Shown piece after piece: positions 35,759 to 47,633 of a DNA stretch of 64,000 nt; the stretch's first letter is position 1, and each line of letters starts with the position of its first letter. The position numbers were made by a program, and so were the translations under genes. A model generated the notes under the pieces. That model ran no database searches. It was not told where the DNA came from and was given only the letters and a program-made list of their open reading frames with translations. This DNA is from Dactylis glomerata. Taxonomy: Eukaryota; Streptophyta; Magnoliopsida; Poales; Poaceae. The stretch spans positions 868,001 through 932,000 of the forward strand of contig QXEO01002090.1 in NCBI GenBank assembly GCA_007115705.1, read 5' to 3'.

Positions 35759-38700
35759 TGTAACACCCCCGAATTTATCACAAATTCGAAGTGCCCGTTA
35801 TGCATTCCACCACAATCCCAGAATCATTGTTGTGATACACATAACGTAGTTGGTAACCAGTTCCATAGACATTACAATACGATGGTTCAAATACAATGGT
35901 CATAGTGACCAAGTTCATATTACAACACAATATAGCAGCGGAAATAACGTCTTCGGGTCCATGCCTTCATAACCTTCCTCTGGATACTCTTCTTCATAAC
36001 CTTCCTCTGGATACTCTTCCCCATAGTCTGGCCAAGTTGATAGCCAGGGACACAGCCATGAGTACATTGGATGCACTCGCAAACCATCTTATAAATGAAA
36101 TGATGAAGTAGGTATGCAAGGTTGATATGGTGGACTAAGCACTAAGTTTAGTTGCAAATGCTAGTTTTATTTCCCAAGAATGTTCATTGGTAGAAAAGAA
36201 GTTTAGTTCTCTAAGTTCAATCTAAAAGGAACTTCAAGTATGTCAAAATCAATGTCAAACCAAGTCATGTCATTCACCAAGTTCACCATAAGTTATAATA
36301 TTCTTGACAAAAGTCAAGTACAGTTTGCCAACTGTCCATGACCGTGGACGCGGCTATTCGAATAGTTTTGAAACCTCTGCAGAGGGGTACACTTTACCCA
36401 CAAGATTCGATACATCTGCCGGGAGAAATCCACGGATCGTCATACACAAAGTATGCGAGGTTCAGATAATCAAACAAACTCTTTCACTTGCTCACTCTAG
36501 TATAGGATCCTTCCCTAGAGCCCGAGATACGGAAATCCCCGTTCCGGCGTCTCTAGTTTTGCCCGCTCCGGGATGCCGGATGAATGGAATTTCCACTCGG
36601 TTCAGAAGTACCCGCGCACGGTGCACTTCTATAAAGGATGATACAAGGCCTCCCACACTAGGGTAAACAAGCTACGGACTAAGCCCCTTCCCATTTAGGG
36701 GTAATGTGGTCGTACGGTATGGTTTGCTCACATAGTACATCACTTAGTATCATTTGGCAAATACATTCCATAGTCCTTAGTCAAGATTATTTTCCTTCAT
36801 AAAACCATCATGTATGAGAGGTCTCCAATTCAAGTTTTCAAGTTCAGGTCACCAAGTTCATATGGGGTTCCTCTTAGAGATAGCACCAATTTTATTAGCG
36901 ACTAAGCAACTACATGGAGTGATGATACCACTAAAATAAGGTTGGATAAACTCAGCTTGATGCTCTTGCTAAGCAAGATATCACTACACATCTATCATTC
37001 TACTCTAGCAATTCAATAATGCAATTTACTTAAAACAAGTAGAATGCAAAATTAAAACTAGGTATGTGGAGTATGATTCAAAAGATGGCTTGCCTTGGTT
37101 GGCAAAGTGTCTGGGGTATTCTTCTTCTTCTTGATAATATTCCCCCTCAATATCCTCATCAGCAACACTAGCGTCTAATAACGAATAAACACAAAGCACA
37201 TCATCACTACATAATGCTAACAACACACCAAGCACACATACTTGTTTTCAAACAATAGCCTTCCTGTTGGGTTTTACTTGAATTGTTTTGCAAGTTTTCT
37301 TCCAAGTTTGCATTGAGTGTGCAAGTTAAATTTTCTCCATATGCCATGTGTAGTTTAGTTTTTAAGTATGGGTATTAAACTAAGGGTATTCGTACTAGTT
37401 CCAATGAGGATTGACTTATTAAGTGAATTGGTATTGAGGGCAAATTAATTCTAAGTGTATGATAGAGATCTATCATTTTATGTTACTAACTAGAATTGGG
37501 TTAGGGTCTAATTGGTACCACTAATAGGGTTTGGGTTTATTAAGGTTAACTACACAGTAGGGGAGTTAATTAGTGAGTTCACAAACCAAGTTTCATAATT
37601 TTAGGAGGTTTAAATAATTTTCTAAAATTTTCATATGATTAATAAAGCTATGGTCAAAGTATTCTTAAATATTTAAATTCCTAACTCAAATGGAATTCTA
37701 ACCAGTTTCAGAGGATAGAGCATTTCCTAAGCTTTCCAACGCATATTCATTTGCTAAAAATGGATTTCTAAAACTCTTGGAATTAAAGTTTGAAAATCAT
37801 CTCTGAAATTTATTTGAAATAAATCAAACGGCGGGAAAATAATTAAAAACGAAATGGACCTAATTCTAACCTAGCTGGGCCGAATCCAATTGAAACCCGA
37901 ACGGGCCGGCCCATACCGCTTCGCTCCGGGCGGGAAAGAAATAAAACTGAACCTGACAGGTGGGGTCCGCTCGTCAGATCACTTAACCGCACCGAACCGG
38001 TACGCTACCAACGGATTCGAATCCAATGACTCTGGTGCATCGTGTTCATCGGCTAGGGTTGAAGCTCACCTGCGCACGGCGAGGAAGACGACGGCGACGG
38101 CGAGGCGCGTAGAGGAAGCAGGGCTCGACGGCGACGGGTGGAAAAGACTCTGGCGGCGCTCCTCCTCCAGTTCCCAGCTTCCGTTCGTCCAGCAGCGGTC
38201 CAACGCGGCGGCGCGGCTTGCGTCCAGTACCTCGCCGGCGGTGCAGGCATCGTCGAACGAGAGCGAGAGGGAGGGAGAGAAGGTGTCTGGGAGAGAGCTG
38301 GGAGTGGTGTGCGTCCAGTCGTTTGATGGGCGGGGGCTTTTATAGGCCAGAGAGGCGGGGACAAGGGCGCCCAGTGGGTGGCCGACGCAGGGCGTGCTGG
38401 CGACGTGCACGGGCGACACCGGGCTCGACGGCCTTGCTCGCGTGCTGGAGGGGTTCGGTCTCGGTGGCGGGGTGCTGTGGGTCGGCTCTGGCGAGGTCAC
38501 GATGGTCGGCGACGTGCAGCGAGCTGGGGAAGAAGAGAGGGGGTCCTGGGCGCTGTCTTCCTCTTCTCCTCCCTTTCTCACGGCTCGGGTCAGGGCAGAG
38601 GGGGCTGGGCTCGACCGCGGAAACTCTCCAGACATGCCTACAGGGACGGGACGAACGGGAGCAGTGATCTTCACAGTAAAAATCGATTTTCTCTGATTTT

Positions 38701-39309
38701 TGTTCTCCAGGTGTTCGGTCAAATGCCCGCAAGAAACTCAAATTCGAATTTTTGAAATTTTTCACTTTGGGTGGTCAACAAATGAGACAAGGTTGCCAGA
38801 GATATTTTCGGTTACACAGAAAGGTTAAGTTTTGCAGAAATCTTAATTCAAATTTTGGATATGGTCACTGTTTCAGATTCAAAGTTTTGCTGAGGTATGA
38901 GTGAAGTTCTGATTTGAATTTTGGTTAGAAACTTCTTGGTTGAGTTAGTATGTGACTTGGTTAAACTCAACTAACTGGCCAAACACCGAGGGGAGTTACA
39001 GATTTCTTATTATAAAAGTCCAAAGTAGGGTAGTAAATAACAATTTCTAGATCACACTTTTCTTCTCTTTTTCTTTCTTTCTTTTGTTTCTTGTTTCTTT
39101 AGCTCTGATAATCTTTCTCTAATGCTTTTGTTGGTTAAGTTAGAATTAACTAACTATTGCACAACCAATAATAGCACACATGAAATCATAAAAGACCAAT
39201 AATAGAAAATACATGCTTACATGCAATAATAGATAAAAAGTTTTATCTTGGTCCAAAATTTGGCACCTTAATTAATAGAAAGTGGATTACAAATTTCTGA
39301 GTTGTTACA
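35759..39309 (-). repeat. Element D 5' LTR (3551 bp)
   Basis: Partner of 25819-29396 with the same termini. It holds the shared block at 36335-36402. The segment 35940-36020 has a short repeat (CATAACCTTCCTCTGGATACTCTTC-like, two tandem copies) arranged differently in the other LTR. Confidence 0.92.
38337..38344 (-). promoter_or_regulatory. TATA box in element D 5' LTR
   Basis: Minus strand TATAAAAG followed by a C/T-rich leader with many CTCTC runs, a classic plant core promoter layout. The copy in the 3' LTR is at 28424-28431. Confidence 0.65.
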
Positions 39310-39314
39310 AGCAA

Positions 39315-40058
39315 ACTCCCGCACCGGAAGATGATGAGGAATTGGTGGACTATGAAAGCTCGCCAACTAGGGAAAGTATGGATATGAATATGGTTTATTA
39401 TTTAACCTCTGAATTCCATGCCGTAGATGAAGAAGGGGAGGTAGCACAGCTGGACTTTGGGCCCAAGAATGCCATATTTGAGAAGCCAAAAGAACCGGTG
39501 AAACACTTGAAACCATTATATGTCAAGGGACACATTAATGGGTCGCCGGTTGCTAGAATGCTTGTTGATGGTGGCGTTGTGGTGAATCTTATGCCATATT
39601 CGGTTTTCAAGAAGTTGGGGCTTGATGAGAATGATTTAATGAAGACCAACATGGTGCTTAATGGGTTTGAAGGTAAAGAAAAAACTGATGCCAAAGGTGT
39701 CATGAGTGTAGAGCTCACCGTGGGAAGCAAATCTTTGGCCACCGCCTTCTTTATTGCTGAGGTGCAAGGTAATTACAATGTCATATTAGGCCGCGATTGG
39801 CTCCATGCAAACCAATGTGTGCCATCTACTTTGCATCAGTTATTGATACAGTGGGTTGATGATGAAGTTGAGGTAGTCCACGCTGATAATTCATCGTGCA
39901 TTGCTTTGGCTGATTCACCGGTGGATTGGCAACATCCTAATGTTACTTGTTTGACGGGGCGTGATCTTTCAGATTTTGATTTTCTTAGTGCCACAAAGAA
40001 TGGCTTTGTGCCTGTATCTTTAAAGCCGATTTATAGTAATCGGCTCCCAAACATGTGA
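39315..40058 (+). pseudogene. Element C protease, downstream of element D
   Basis: The frame continues from 25818 in phase once element D and one AGCAA are discounted (248 codons with stop). The protease core is ARMLVDGGVVVNLMPYSVFK with catalytic Asp and NVILGRDWLHANQ as the partner motif. It ends with TGA at 40056-40058. The pol frame begins 5 bases later in a different frame. Confidence 0.85.
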
Positions 40059-40063
40059 TTTAA

Positions 40064-43000
40064 ATGGATCCCAACGAAGAGTGGTTGCAGAAGAGGCTTG
40101 TGGAATATCGGTCCAGTGGGAACGATATGTATGAGTCAATTGAAGAATTAGATGATATGGATAAGTTGGGACAAGGTTTTACATCGGCTGATCCATTAGA
40201 AGAGGTAGATATAGGAGATGGTCTAATTCCTAGGCCGACGTTTGTAAACAAAAATCTGAAAGCCGATTATAAGGATATGTTAATCAGGCTGTTAAAAGAA
40301 TATGTCGATTGCTTTGCGTGGGAGTATCATGAGATGCCTAGTTTGAGCCGGGATTTAGTTGAGCATTGATTGCCTATCAAGGCCGGTTTTAGACCTTATA
40401 AACAACCGGCCCGGAAATTCAATCCTAAAATGTATGACCGGATCAAGGAGGAGATCGGTCGTTTGCTTAAAGCTAATTTTATTAAACCTTGTAGGTATGC
40501 AGATTGGATTTCTAATATTGTACCTGTGGAGAAAAAAGGATCAAGCAAGTTGAGGGTGTGTATTGATTTCAGGGATCTAAATAGAGCTACACCCAAAGAT
40601 GAGTATCCTATGCCAATAGCCGATATGCTTATTAATGATGCCTCTGGTAATAAAGTTATTAGTTTTCTTGATGGCAATGCGGGGTATAACCAAATTTTTA
40701 TGGCCGAAGAGGATGCATTCAAAACAGCCTTTCGGTGCCCTGGCTTTGTTGGTTTATTTGAGTGGACGGTAATGACCTTTGGGTTGAAAAACGCCGGTGC
40801 CACATATCAGCGGGCTATGAATTTAATATTTCACGATTTGCTTGGGGTCATACTTGAAGTCTATATTGATGATATTGTTCTCAAATCGGATGCTAATAAA
40901 TCTTATTTAGCCGATTTGCGCTTAGCTTTTGAGAGGATGAGGAAGTATGGGCTCAAGATGAATCCTTTGAAGTGTGCTTTTGGTGTATCGGCTGGGAAAT
41001 TCTTGGTTTTTATTATACATCAACATGGCATAGAGATTGATCCACAGAAGATAGAGGCTATCCAGAAAATAGAAGCACCGAAATGCAAGAAAGATATGCA
41101 GAAATTCCTTGGCAAGGTTAATTATTTGAGGCGATTCATAGTGAATTTGTCAGGGAAGGTTGATGCATTTACTCCTATTCTTCGGTTAAAGAATGATGAT
41201 GATTTTACCTGGGGGGCAAAACAGCAAGAGGCATTCGAAAATATCAAGCTTTGTTTGTCTACTCCGCCGGTATTAAAGGCGCCCAAACATGGAGAGATTT
41301 TTTGGCTCTATATCGCTGCGGAGGAAGACGTTATTGGTGCTGTTTTGACTCAAGAGACCGAAGGAAAGGAACATGTCATAACTTATTTGAGTCGGCGTTT
41401 ACTGGATGCCGAGACAAGGTATACTTTTATTGAGAAATTATGCTTGTGCTTGTATTTTGCTTGTACTAAGTTAAGGCATTATTTATTGTCTAGCATGTGC
41501 ATTGTTGCTTGTCAAACCGATGTCATTAAATATATGTTGCATAGACCAATTCTTAGTGGTAGGATTGGTAAATGGGCTTATGCTTTAATTGAATATGATT
41601 TGGCTTATGAATCTTTGAAATCTATGAAAGGCCAAATCGTTGCTAATTTTATTGTTGAACATCGGATTGACAGTGAGCATGATATTGATATTAGCCTTGT
41701 CTCTTTAATACCGTGGAGATTATATTTTGATGGTTCAGTCTGTAACAATGGCCAAGGTGTTGGTGTTGTTTATATATCTCCTCATGGTGCTGTGTTTGAA
41801 GCCTTATGCCGCTTAGAATATTCTTGCACAAACAATCAAGCCGAATATGAAGCTTTACTATTCGGACTAGAACTTTTAACTGCTGTAGGTGCTACACATA
41901 TTGAGGCTTATGGTGATTCGTTGTTAGTAGTTCAGCAAATATCCAAGGTTTGCCAATGCTTAGACGAATCACTTAATATGTATCTTGATAAATGTCTAGA
42001 CATAATTTCTACCTTGGATTATTTTAGCATTGCTCATATATCTAGACAGGATAATTGGAATGCAAATGAGTTAGCACAACAAGCATCTGGCTACCATGTT
42101 GATCGTGGTGTTTTTCATATATCTTATAAGACGATGTTTGCTCTTGCTGACGTAGGTAAGACCGAATTAAAGCCCATTGATTCGGTCACTAATGAAGGAT
42201 CTAGTGCAGGTGAAAACAAAGATTGGAGAAGGCCTATTGTTGAATATTTGCAGGATCCTAGCAGGAGGACGGATAGGGCTGTTCAGCGGATTGCTTTCAA
42301 ATATGTTTTGATAGATGATAATCTTTATCGCCGAACAGTTGATGGTATTCTCTTGAAGTGTTTGGATGAAGACCAAGCAAGGGTCACTATGGGGGAGGTA
42401 CATGAAGGTATCTGTGGTACTCATCAGTCGGCGCACAAGATGAAGTGGTTACTACGACGTGCAGGTTTTTATTGGCCGACGATGATAAATGATTGCTTCA
42501 GATATTATAAAGGATGCGAAGCTTGTCAAAAGTTTGGTGATATTCAGTTGGCTCCTGCTGCTATGTTGAATCCTATTATCAAGCCGTGGCCATTTAGAGG
42601 TTGGGGATTGGATTTCATTGGCATGATTCATCCTTCTTCTTCGAAAGGGCATTGGTTCGTGTTGGTAGCCACTGATTATTTTACCAAATGGTCTGAAGCA
42701 ATACCTCTTAGGAATATGACCCATAAGGAGGTGATCCAATTCATAACTGAGCACATTATACATAGATTCGGCGTTCCTCAAACTTTGACCACAGATCAGG
42801 GTTCATCATTTATGGCAAAGGAAGTAAAAGAATTCGCCGAATCATATAAGATAAAGATGCTCAATTCATCTCCATATTATGCTCAAGCTAATGGATAAGC
42901 TGAATCTAGCAATAAAACTTTGATCAAGCTCATCAAGAAGAAGATTGAAGATCATCCAAGGAGATGGCATGAAGTGTTGTCTGAAGCTTTGTGGGCGCAT

Positions 43001-43482
43001 AGGATTTCAAGGCATGGTGCAACAAAAGTAACTCCATATGAGCTCGTGTATGGGCAAGAAGCAATTTTACCAGTAGAGGTGAATCTGGCTGCTTTGAGGT
43101 TCGCTAAGCACAATGATTTATCGGCGGTGGATTTTCATAACTTAATGATGGATAACATTGATGAAGTTGCCGATAAACGTCTAATTGCTCTAAGAGACAT
43201 AGAGAAGGAGAAATTGCGGGTAGCAAGAGCATATATAACAAAAAGGTAAAATTGAAGAGCTTCCAGGTTGGTGACCTAGTGTGCAAGGTAATCCTGCCAG
43301 TTGGTTCAAAAGACAGAAAATTTGGCAAATGGTCTCCGAGCTGGGAGGGTCCTTTCAAGGTCGTGAGAGTAGTTCCTGGAAATTCATATTTGGTTGAATC
43401 TATGGAGGGAAATTTATTACCTCGAGCTCTCAATGGAAGATATCTAAAGAAGTTTTACCCGAGCGTGTGGCAAGAAGCTTAA
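40064..43482 (+). pseudogene. Element C pol: reverse transcriptase, two RNase H domains, integrase; broken
   Basis: The ATG at 40064 directly follows an in-frame TAA. RT shows SNIVPVEKKGSSKLRVCIDF, FLDGNAGYNQIFM, WTVMTFGLKNAG and the active-site VYIDDIVLKS. First RNase H: FWLYIAAEEDVIGAVL. Second, Tat-type: YFDGSVCNNGQGVGVV, NNQAEYEALLFGLELL, GDSLLVVQQIS. Integrase: HQSAHKMKWLLRR/CEAC finger, WGLDFIGMI, TTDQGSSFM and a tail VGDLVCKVILPVGSK. Disruptions: TGA at 40367-40369 (relatives suggest Arg), TAA at 42896-42898 (expected Gln in the catalytic-Glu motif), and a TA insertion near 43232 shifting frame. Confidence 0.9.
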
Positions 43483-43488
43483 ACACAC

Positions 43489-43588
43489 ATATGGCCGATA
43501 TACAATTATCGCCCTTAGCATACATGGCCGATATAGAGTTATCGCCCTAAGAACAGATGGCCGATGGAGTGTTGACATCGTCCTTAGA
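43489..43588 (+). repeat. Three short tandem repeats before element C 3' LTR
   Basis: About 33-base units of ATGGCCGATATANANTTATC-GCCCTTAG type occur three times, the last diverged. They lie between the pol end and the polypurine tract ACAGGGGGGCATG (43637-43648). Confidence 0.7.
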
Positions 43589-43648
43589 CAAAATGTGGTG
43601 CAAGTTATTTTTCGGCACGCAAGTATTGCCAAAAAACAGGGGGGCATG

Positions 43649-44555
43649 TGTTGACAACCGTTTTTGGCTTACAAAGAAGATATCTTAAGATGGCCTCAAA
43701 TGAGAAAATAATAGTTGAGAAAGTTGTGCGTCTCGTCGAAACAAGCAACTTTGGTTTTTGGATCATCTCAATCCGAGGTCACATGCAATTTCTAGGGTCA
43801 AATCAAAAAAGCTGGAACAGAGGCTAGCTAGTACAAGTAATAGCGAATTTCTGTAATTTCGTAGCCCAAAGCCAAGGCTGACTAGTACAAGTACTAGTCG
43901 CGCTCTGTATATGCCGAAATCAGATAAAATTCAGAAATCAATGGAAAAGACCCTTCAGACTATCTCGGATGGAAAAGTGGCCAACATGAAAGTTCTTCAT
44001 TTTTTCGAGACGAACAACTTTGTAGTTTACGGGATTTCGATCCGAGGTCGTTTACTGCCTCAAAACAGACCCGGAATATACAGACAAGTTTTTGACCAAA
44101 CCGTTTTGGAAAGTTCGGACCCACCCATCCAAATTCGACCCAAACTAGGGTTTTGGACATGAATCCAGCCCTCTTTCTTGCACGGGAAGTCCAGCCGCTC
44201 CATATATACATGAGAGGTGACGGCCGATTGAAAAACAACACACAATCGCAAAAACTAATCTACAAACCTCTATTTTTTTCTCTCGCCCTTGTTTTCTACT
44301 CATCGTTCGTCGGTGTTCTTCGTGTTGGAGAGCTTCGATCTACGAAGTCCTAGGGGCGGGCAAACCGACCTAGGGCAGCCCATCTCCGCCGTGCGCCCAG
44401 ACGGGGTCTCTCCCGGGCGTGTGGGGTTTCGGGTCTTCAAAAGAGCTCGCCGGATTGTCCTGCGTATCGCGCTTCCGGCTAGCCTCCTCCGGCGACGTGT
44501 CCTGCGTATCGCGCTCGACGTCGGAGGTACACGGTGACGTGTTCGTGTGCGAACA
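43649..44555 (+). repeat. Element C 3' LTR (907 bp)
   Basis: Partner of 21943-22848, preceded by a polypurine tract and followed by the CACTG duplication and CACTA sequence. Confidence 0.93.
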
Positions 44556-44560
44556 CACTG

Positions 44561-46238
44561 CTCCATTAGAAGATTCGTAGGAACAAGTAAAGCTAAGCTG
44601 AGTTGCTCCTGGACATGAAAGGAAATATCTGAACCATATCAGTCCAAGCAACCAACCTAAGCAAAACTACTGTGATTTCAACTCTAATTCTTCCTATGCT
44701 AAATCACATAGTGGTAGACAAAGAAAGAGCATCTTGGATTGATTAGTCAGTAAGGTAGCTAAGCTAGCATCACTGGTATCACTTTCACATCAACTTGCAT
44801 TTTCAAAACACCATACTTATCAGAAGTTGGAGGACATGAATAATGATCACCATTAACATTACCTCTAGCTGACCTGAGTAGATTTCTTTGTGCATCTAAA
44901 GCAATGATGATTGAGTATTATATGAAGGCATCCTAGCACCTCCAGGCGCCCGCCCGCTGAACGCGTCCTAGCACCTCCAGGCGCTCACCGGAAAATAGGG
45001 GAGAAACTCCACCTCCAAGCGGTCGCTGGCAACCTAGGGAAGCAACTCCACCTCCATGCGCTTGCCAGCAACCAGGGGAGCAGCTCCAGGAGCTCGCCTA
45101 GCACCTCCAGGCGCTCTCTGGCAAATAGGGGATCACCTCTGAATCGGGCCACATCCAGGCCCTCGGCTAGCACCTCGTCGGCTTCTCCTCGTCGGCTCCT
45201 TCTGCTCGGCTCCCCAACAGTAGCTGATTGCCAGTCTCTGACAGAGAATAGCAGCAATAGCAGTACCTCAACAGATAGAACCAAAATCTTGACAAACAGT
45301 ACCAGTACCTGGACAGATAGTAGCAGCAGTACCTTGACAGATATCATCAGTAGCAGCACCTTAAATAGCAGCAGCAGCTATGGTGCTCCCGGACCTGAAT
45401 TTTAGTCCTCCCCAAGAAGGCAATGTACATCTGGAAGATGGCGCAGGTAGACTCCATGTGTCTCTTGTGTTATACTGATTTCTCAAGAATTCATCTCCTG
45501 GAAAGAAATTTGGTAAACTATTACTCAGTGATGTGACACTACATATTGTACTCGAACTTGAACGCTAGTGAAAGCAATTCATCAGGAATATCATCAGAAA
45601 TTTGGTAAATGGTAGTATATGCAGACATACAATATTTATCTAAAACTAACCCAAGACCCAGGCTACCTGCATCTTGATCAAAATTAGGCTAAGACAGTCA
45701 ACATCAACAACTAGGAGTATCTGTCTATGAACTCTACCACTAATTGACCAGGCACAAGCAAAAATTAGGCCAAGACAGGAAACATAGGCAGTGCAGAACA
45801 GAAAAATATGTATAGAAAGAAAGGTGGCAGTAATCCCACGATAATCTAATCCCAGGAACTGCCTCCTAATAGCACCAATCAAGACTCATCAGTAAAAGTA
45901 ATCCTGGATTTACCGCGAAGCACACAGGAGATTAGAAACTAAATATGGAGGCAGATGCAGGTAGGATCAAAGTTTTGAATAGCCGGCTATTGCAAATAGC
46001 CGCAGCATTTTCAGAGGCTACAAAAGGCTATAGCTGGGCTATAGCGCAGCTAAAGCCCTATTACTGTTTTGCTAAATAATTTAATAAATTCAAATTTTCG
46101 GCAGCAAATATTTGTGTATATATCAATAATTGACAGATATATAGCATATAAATAGCAATTTTGATAAACAGAGACATAGATAATAGGAGTTCTAGGCATA
46201 GTTCTCCACATATTACAAGTTTACAGCATTAAGTAGCA
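44561..46238. other. CACTA right interior without recognised gene
   Basis: A GC-rich patch holds three copies of CCTAGCACCTCCAGGCGC (44932, 44967, 45097). 45250-45360 has several AGTACCTNGACAGATA repeats. 45985-46070 contains GGCTATAGC-like short palindromes of a type often seen near hAT termini. Open frames here are repetitive and not called. Confidence 0.5.
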
Positions 46239-46505
46239 TCAGAGGACATAGTCATGTCCAAATATTACAACAAAGAATGTCCTCCAACATTCACTTATAT
46301 GAGCATACAAGAACACAGTCACTTGCCTTGCTTGGGTAATTGTTTTGTCAACCGGTCCAAGCTTCCCAATGTCCTCCAACATGAGATCAATTGTGTGGGC
46401 TGCACATCCATTCCAAAAAATGTTAGGTCTCTTTGCTTTCATGAGATTGTACAGCCTGTGTGCTCCCATGCTTTCCTGTGGCCCTTGAACGTATCCATCA
46501 CTCAA
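46239..46505 (-). pseudogene. hAT-transposase-like fragment (DUF659 region) captured in the CACTA
   Basis: 88 codons. NIFWNGCAAHTIDLMLEDIG is the highly typical segment of plant hAT-like transposases (CAAHxIDLMLEDI), and QARQVTVFLYAH fits the following KTI..A..V..FIY.H motif. The catalytic and dimerisation domains are missing. The fragment abuts the right subterminal array. Either the CACTA picked up part of a hAT element or a hAT inserted and was trimmed. Confidence 0.75.
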
Positions 46506-46506
46506 C

Positions 46507-46800
46507 TACCCGTAGCACACTTATATACATGCGCTACGGGTAACTTGGACTGCCTCTGCCCACATTTACCCGTAGCGCATGTGTACAGGTGCGCTACGGG
46601 TAGTTGAACTACCCGCAGCGCATGTATATCACACGCGCTATGGGTAAGTGCGGGCAGAGCTCCCCATTCGGGCCTACATATACCCGTAGCACATTTTATA
46701 TATGGTGCACTACGGGTATGTGACATACCCGCAGCGCATGTACACACATGCGCTACGGCTAAATACCTGCAGTGCACCACATATACGATGCGCTACGGGT
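46507..46800. repeat. CACTA right subterminal repeat array
   Basis: TACCCGTAGCGCA-type units in both orientations with varied 30-60-base spacers, more diverged than the left array. It is followed by the right terminal inverted repeat ending 46834. Confidence 0.88.
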
Positions 46801-46837
46801 AGCTATATTACCTATAGACGTTTTCATAGTAGTGGCT

Positions 46838-47633
46838 TGTTCTTCTGTAGTCGAAGTTTTGTTGTTCTTTATTGATCTCTCTACGATTTCTTCCCAAAAG
46901 ACTCCTTGCAGTATGGGTAAGCATTGGGACCCGATATTTGCTAGATTGTTGGCTTCCTCGTTGCTGGCTCTGCTGATGTGCGAGACTTCGCATCCATCGA
47001 ACGTTCCCTCTAGGTAATAGTATAAGTTTCTGTATGCTATCATATTGTCACTGATGGCGTCACACCTGTTCATCACTTGTTGGACGACAAGATTCGAGTC
47101 CCCGAATATTTTTAGTCGAGTCGCTCCGCATGCTTTGGCTATTTTCATTCCGTGGAGTAGAGCCTCATATTCGGCTTCATTATTAGAAGCTTGGGGAAAA
47201 CTCATCCTTAAAACATATTTCAATTTGTCGCCTTGTGGTGATATCAGGACTACTCCTGCTCCTGCGCCTTGGATTCTATTTGATCCATCGAAGTACATTG
47301 TCCATACGCTTGATAGGTCCGGTGGTCCTATGTTTTGTAACTCTAGCCACTCTGCTGTGAATCCGACAGAACTTATGCTTTCATCACCTTTCGCTTTTCA
47401 TACGTGATGTCCAGGGGTGATAATTCGATTCCCCATAAGGAGACACATCCTATCGCTGAAGGATTGTTCAATATGTTGGATAGTGGTTCTTCGTTAACCA
47501 CTGTAATTGGGTGCACCACAAAGTATTGCCGTAGCTTTCGTGCTGTTGTGAATACACTGTATGCAAGTTTTTGGTAGTGCGGGTACCTCTGTTTTGTTGG
47601 AGATAGTACTTTGCTGATGAAATATACTGGCCT
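46838..47633 (-). pseudogene. Element B second RNase H and linker
   Basis: It contains MYFDGSNRIQGAGAGVVLIS, NNEAEYEALLHGMKIAKACG and GDSNLVVQQVMNRCD, the Tat-type second RNase H. The linker end is cut by the CACTA at 46834. Stops and a frameshift separate it from the RT segment near 47390-47640. Confidence 0.85.

Larger units (their letters stand above)
25819..39309 (-). mobile_element. Element D: Tekay-like chromovirus (Ty3/Gypsy), split by a MITE
   Basis: Minus-strand element of 13.5 kb with LTRs 25819-29396 and 35759-39309 and a perfect AGCAA duplication (25814-25818, 39310-39314). It carries an initiator tRNA-Met primer site, an extra ORF before gag, gag-protease-RT, integrase and a C-terminal chromodomain-like segment, which places it among chromoviruses. 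LTRs are nearly identical apart from small indels, so it is recent. A hAT MITE interrupts the RT, and two stops plus one frameshift disable pol. Confidence 0.92.
21943..44555 (+). mobile_element. Element C: Ty3/Gypsy retrotransposon with dual RNase H, split by element D
   Basis: LTRs at 21943-22848 and 43649-44555 start TGTTGACA and end GCGAACA. The target duplication CACTG is perfect (21938-21942, 44556-44560). The LTRs differ by about 20 bases by eye over 907, a moderately young insertion. Gag and protease share one frame; RT, two RNase H domains and integrase follow in another. The second RNase H suggests the Tat lineage, in a family different from A/B. Element D sits inside the gag-protease frame with duplication AGCAA. 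C lies within the CACTA. Confidence 0.92.
19831..46834. mobile_element. CACTA (En/Spm-type) DNA transposon, non-autonomous, 27 kb with nested insertions
   Basis: The left end CACTACTAGAAAAA and right end (reverse complement CACTACTATGAAAA) are terminal inverted repeats. The target duplication GCT is present on both sides (19828-19830, 46835-46837). Both ends carry arrays of TACCCGTAGCGCA in alternating orientation, the usual subterminal repeats of CACTA elements. Without element C (21943-44555) it is about 4.4 kb. No transposase was found; it has a viroplasmin-like exon (20461-20697) and a hAT-transposase fragment (46239-46505). Confidence 0.9.

Noticed and set aside
44985..45359. 124-codon minus-strand frame rich in Leu/Val
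   Set aside because: It reads through short tandem DNA repeats in the CACTA and has no motif.
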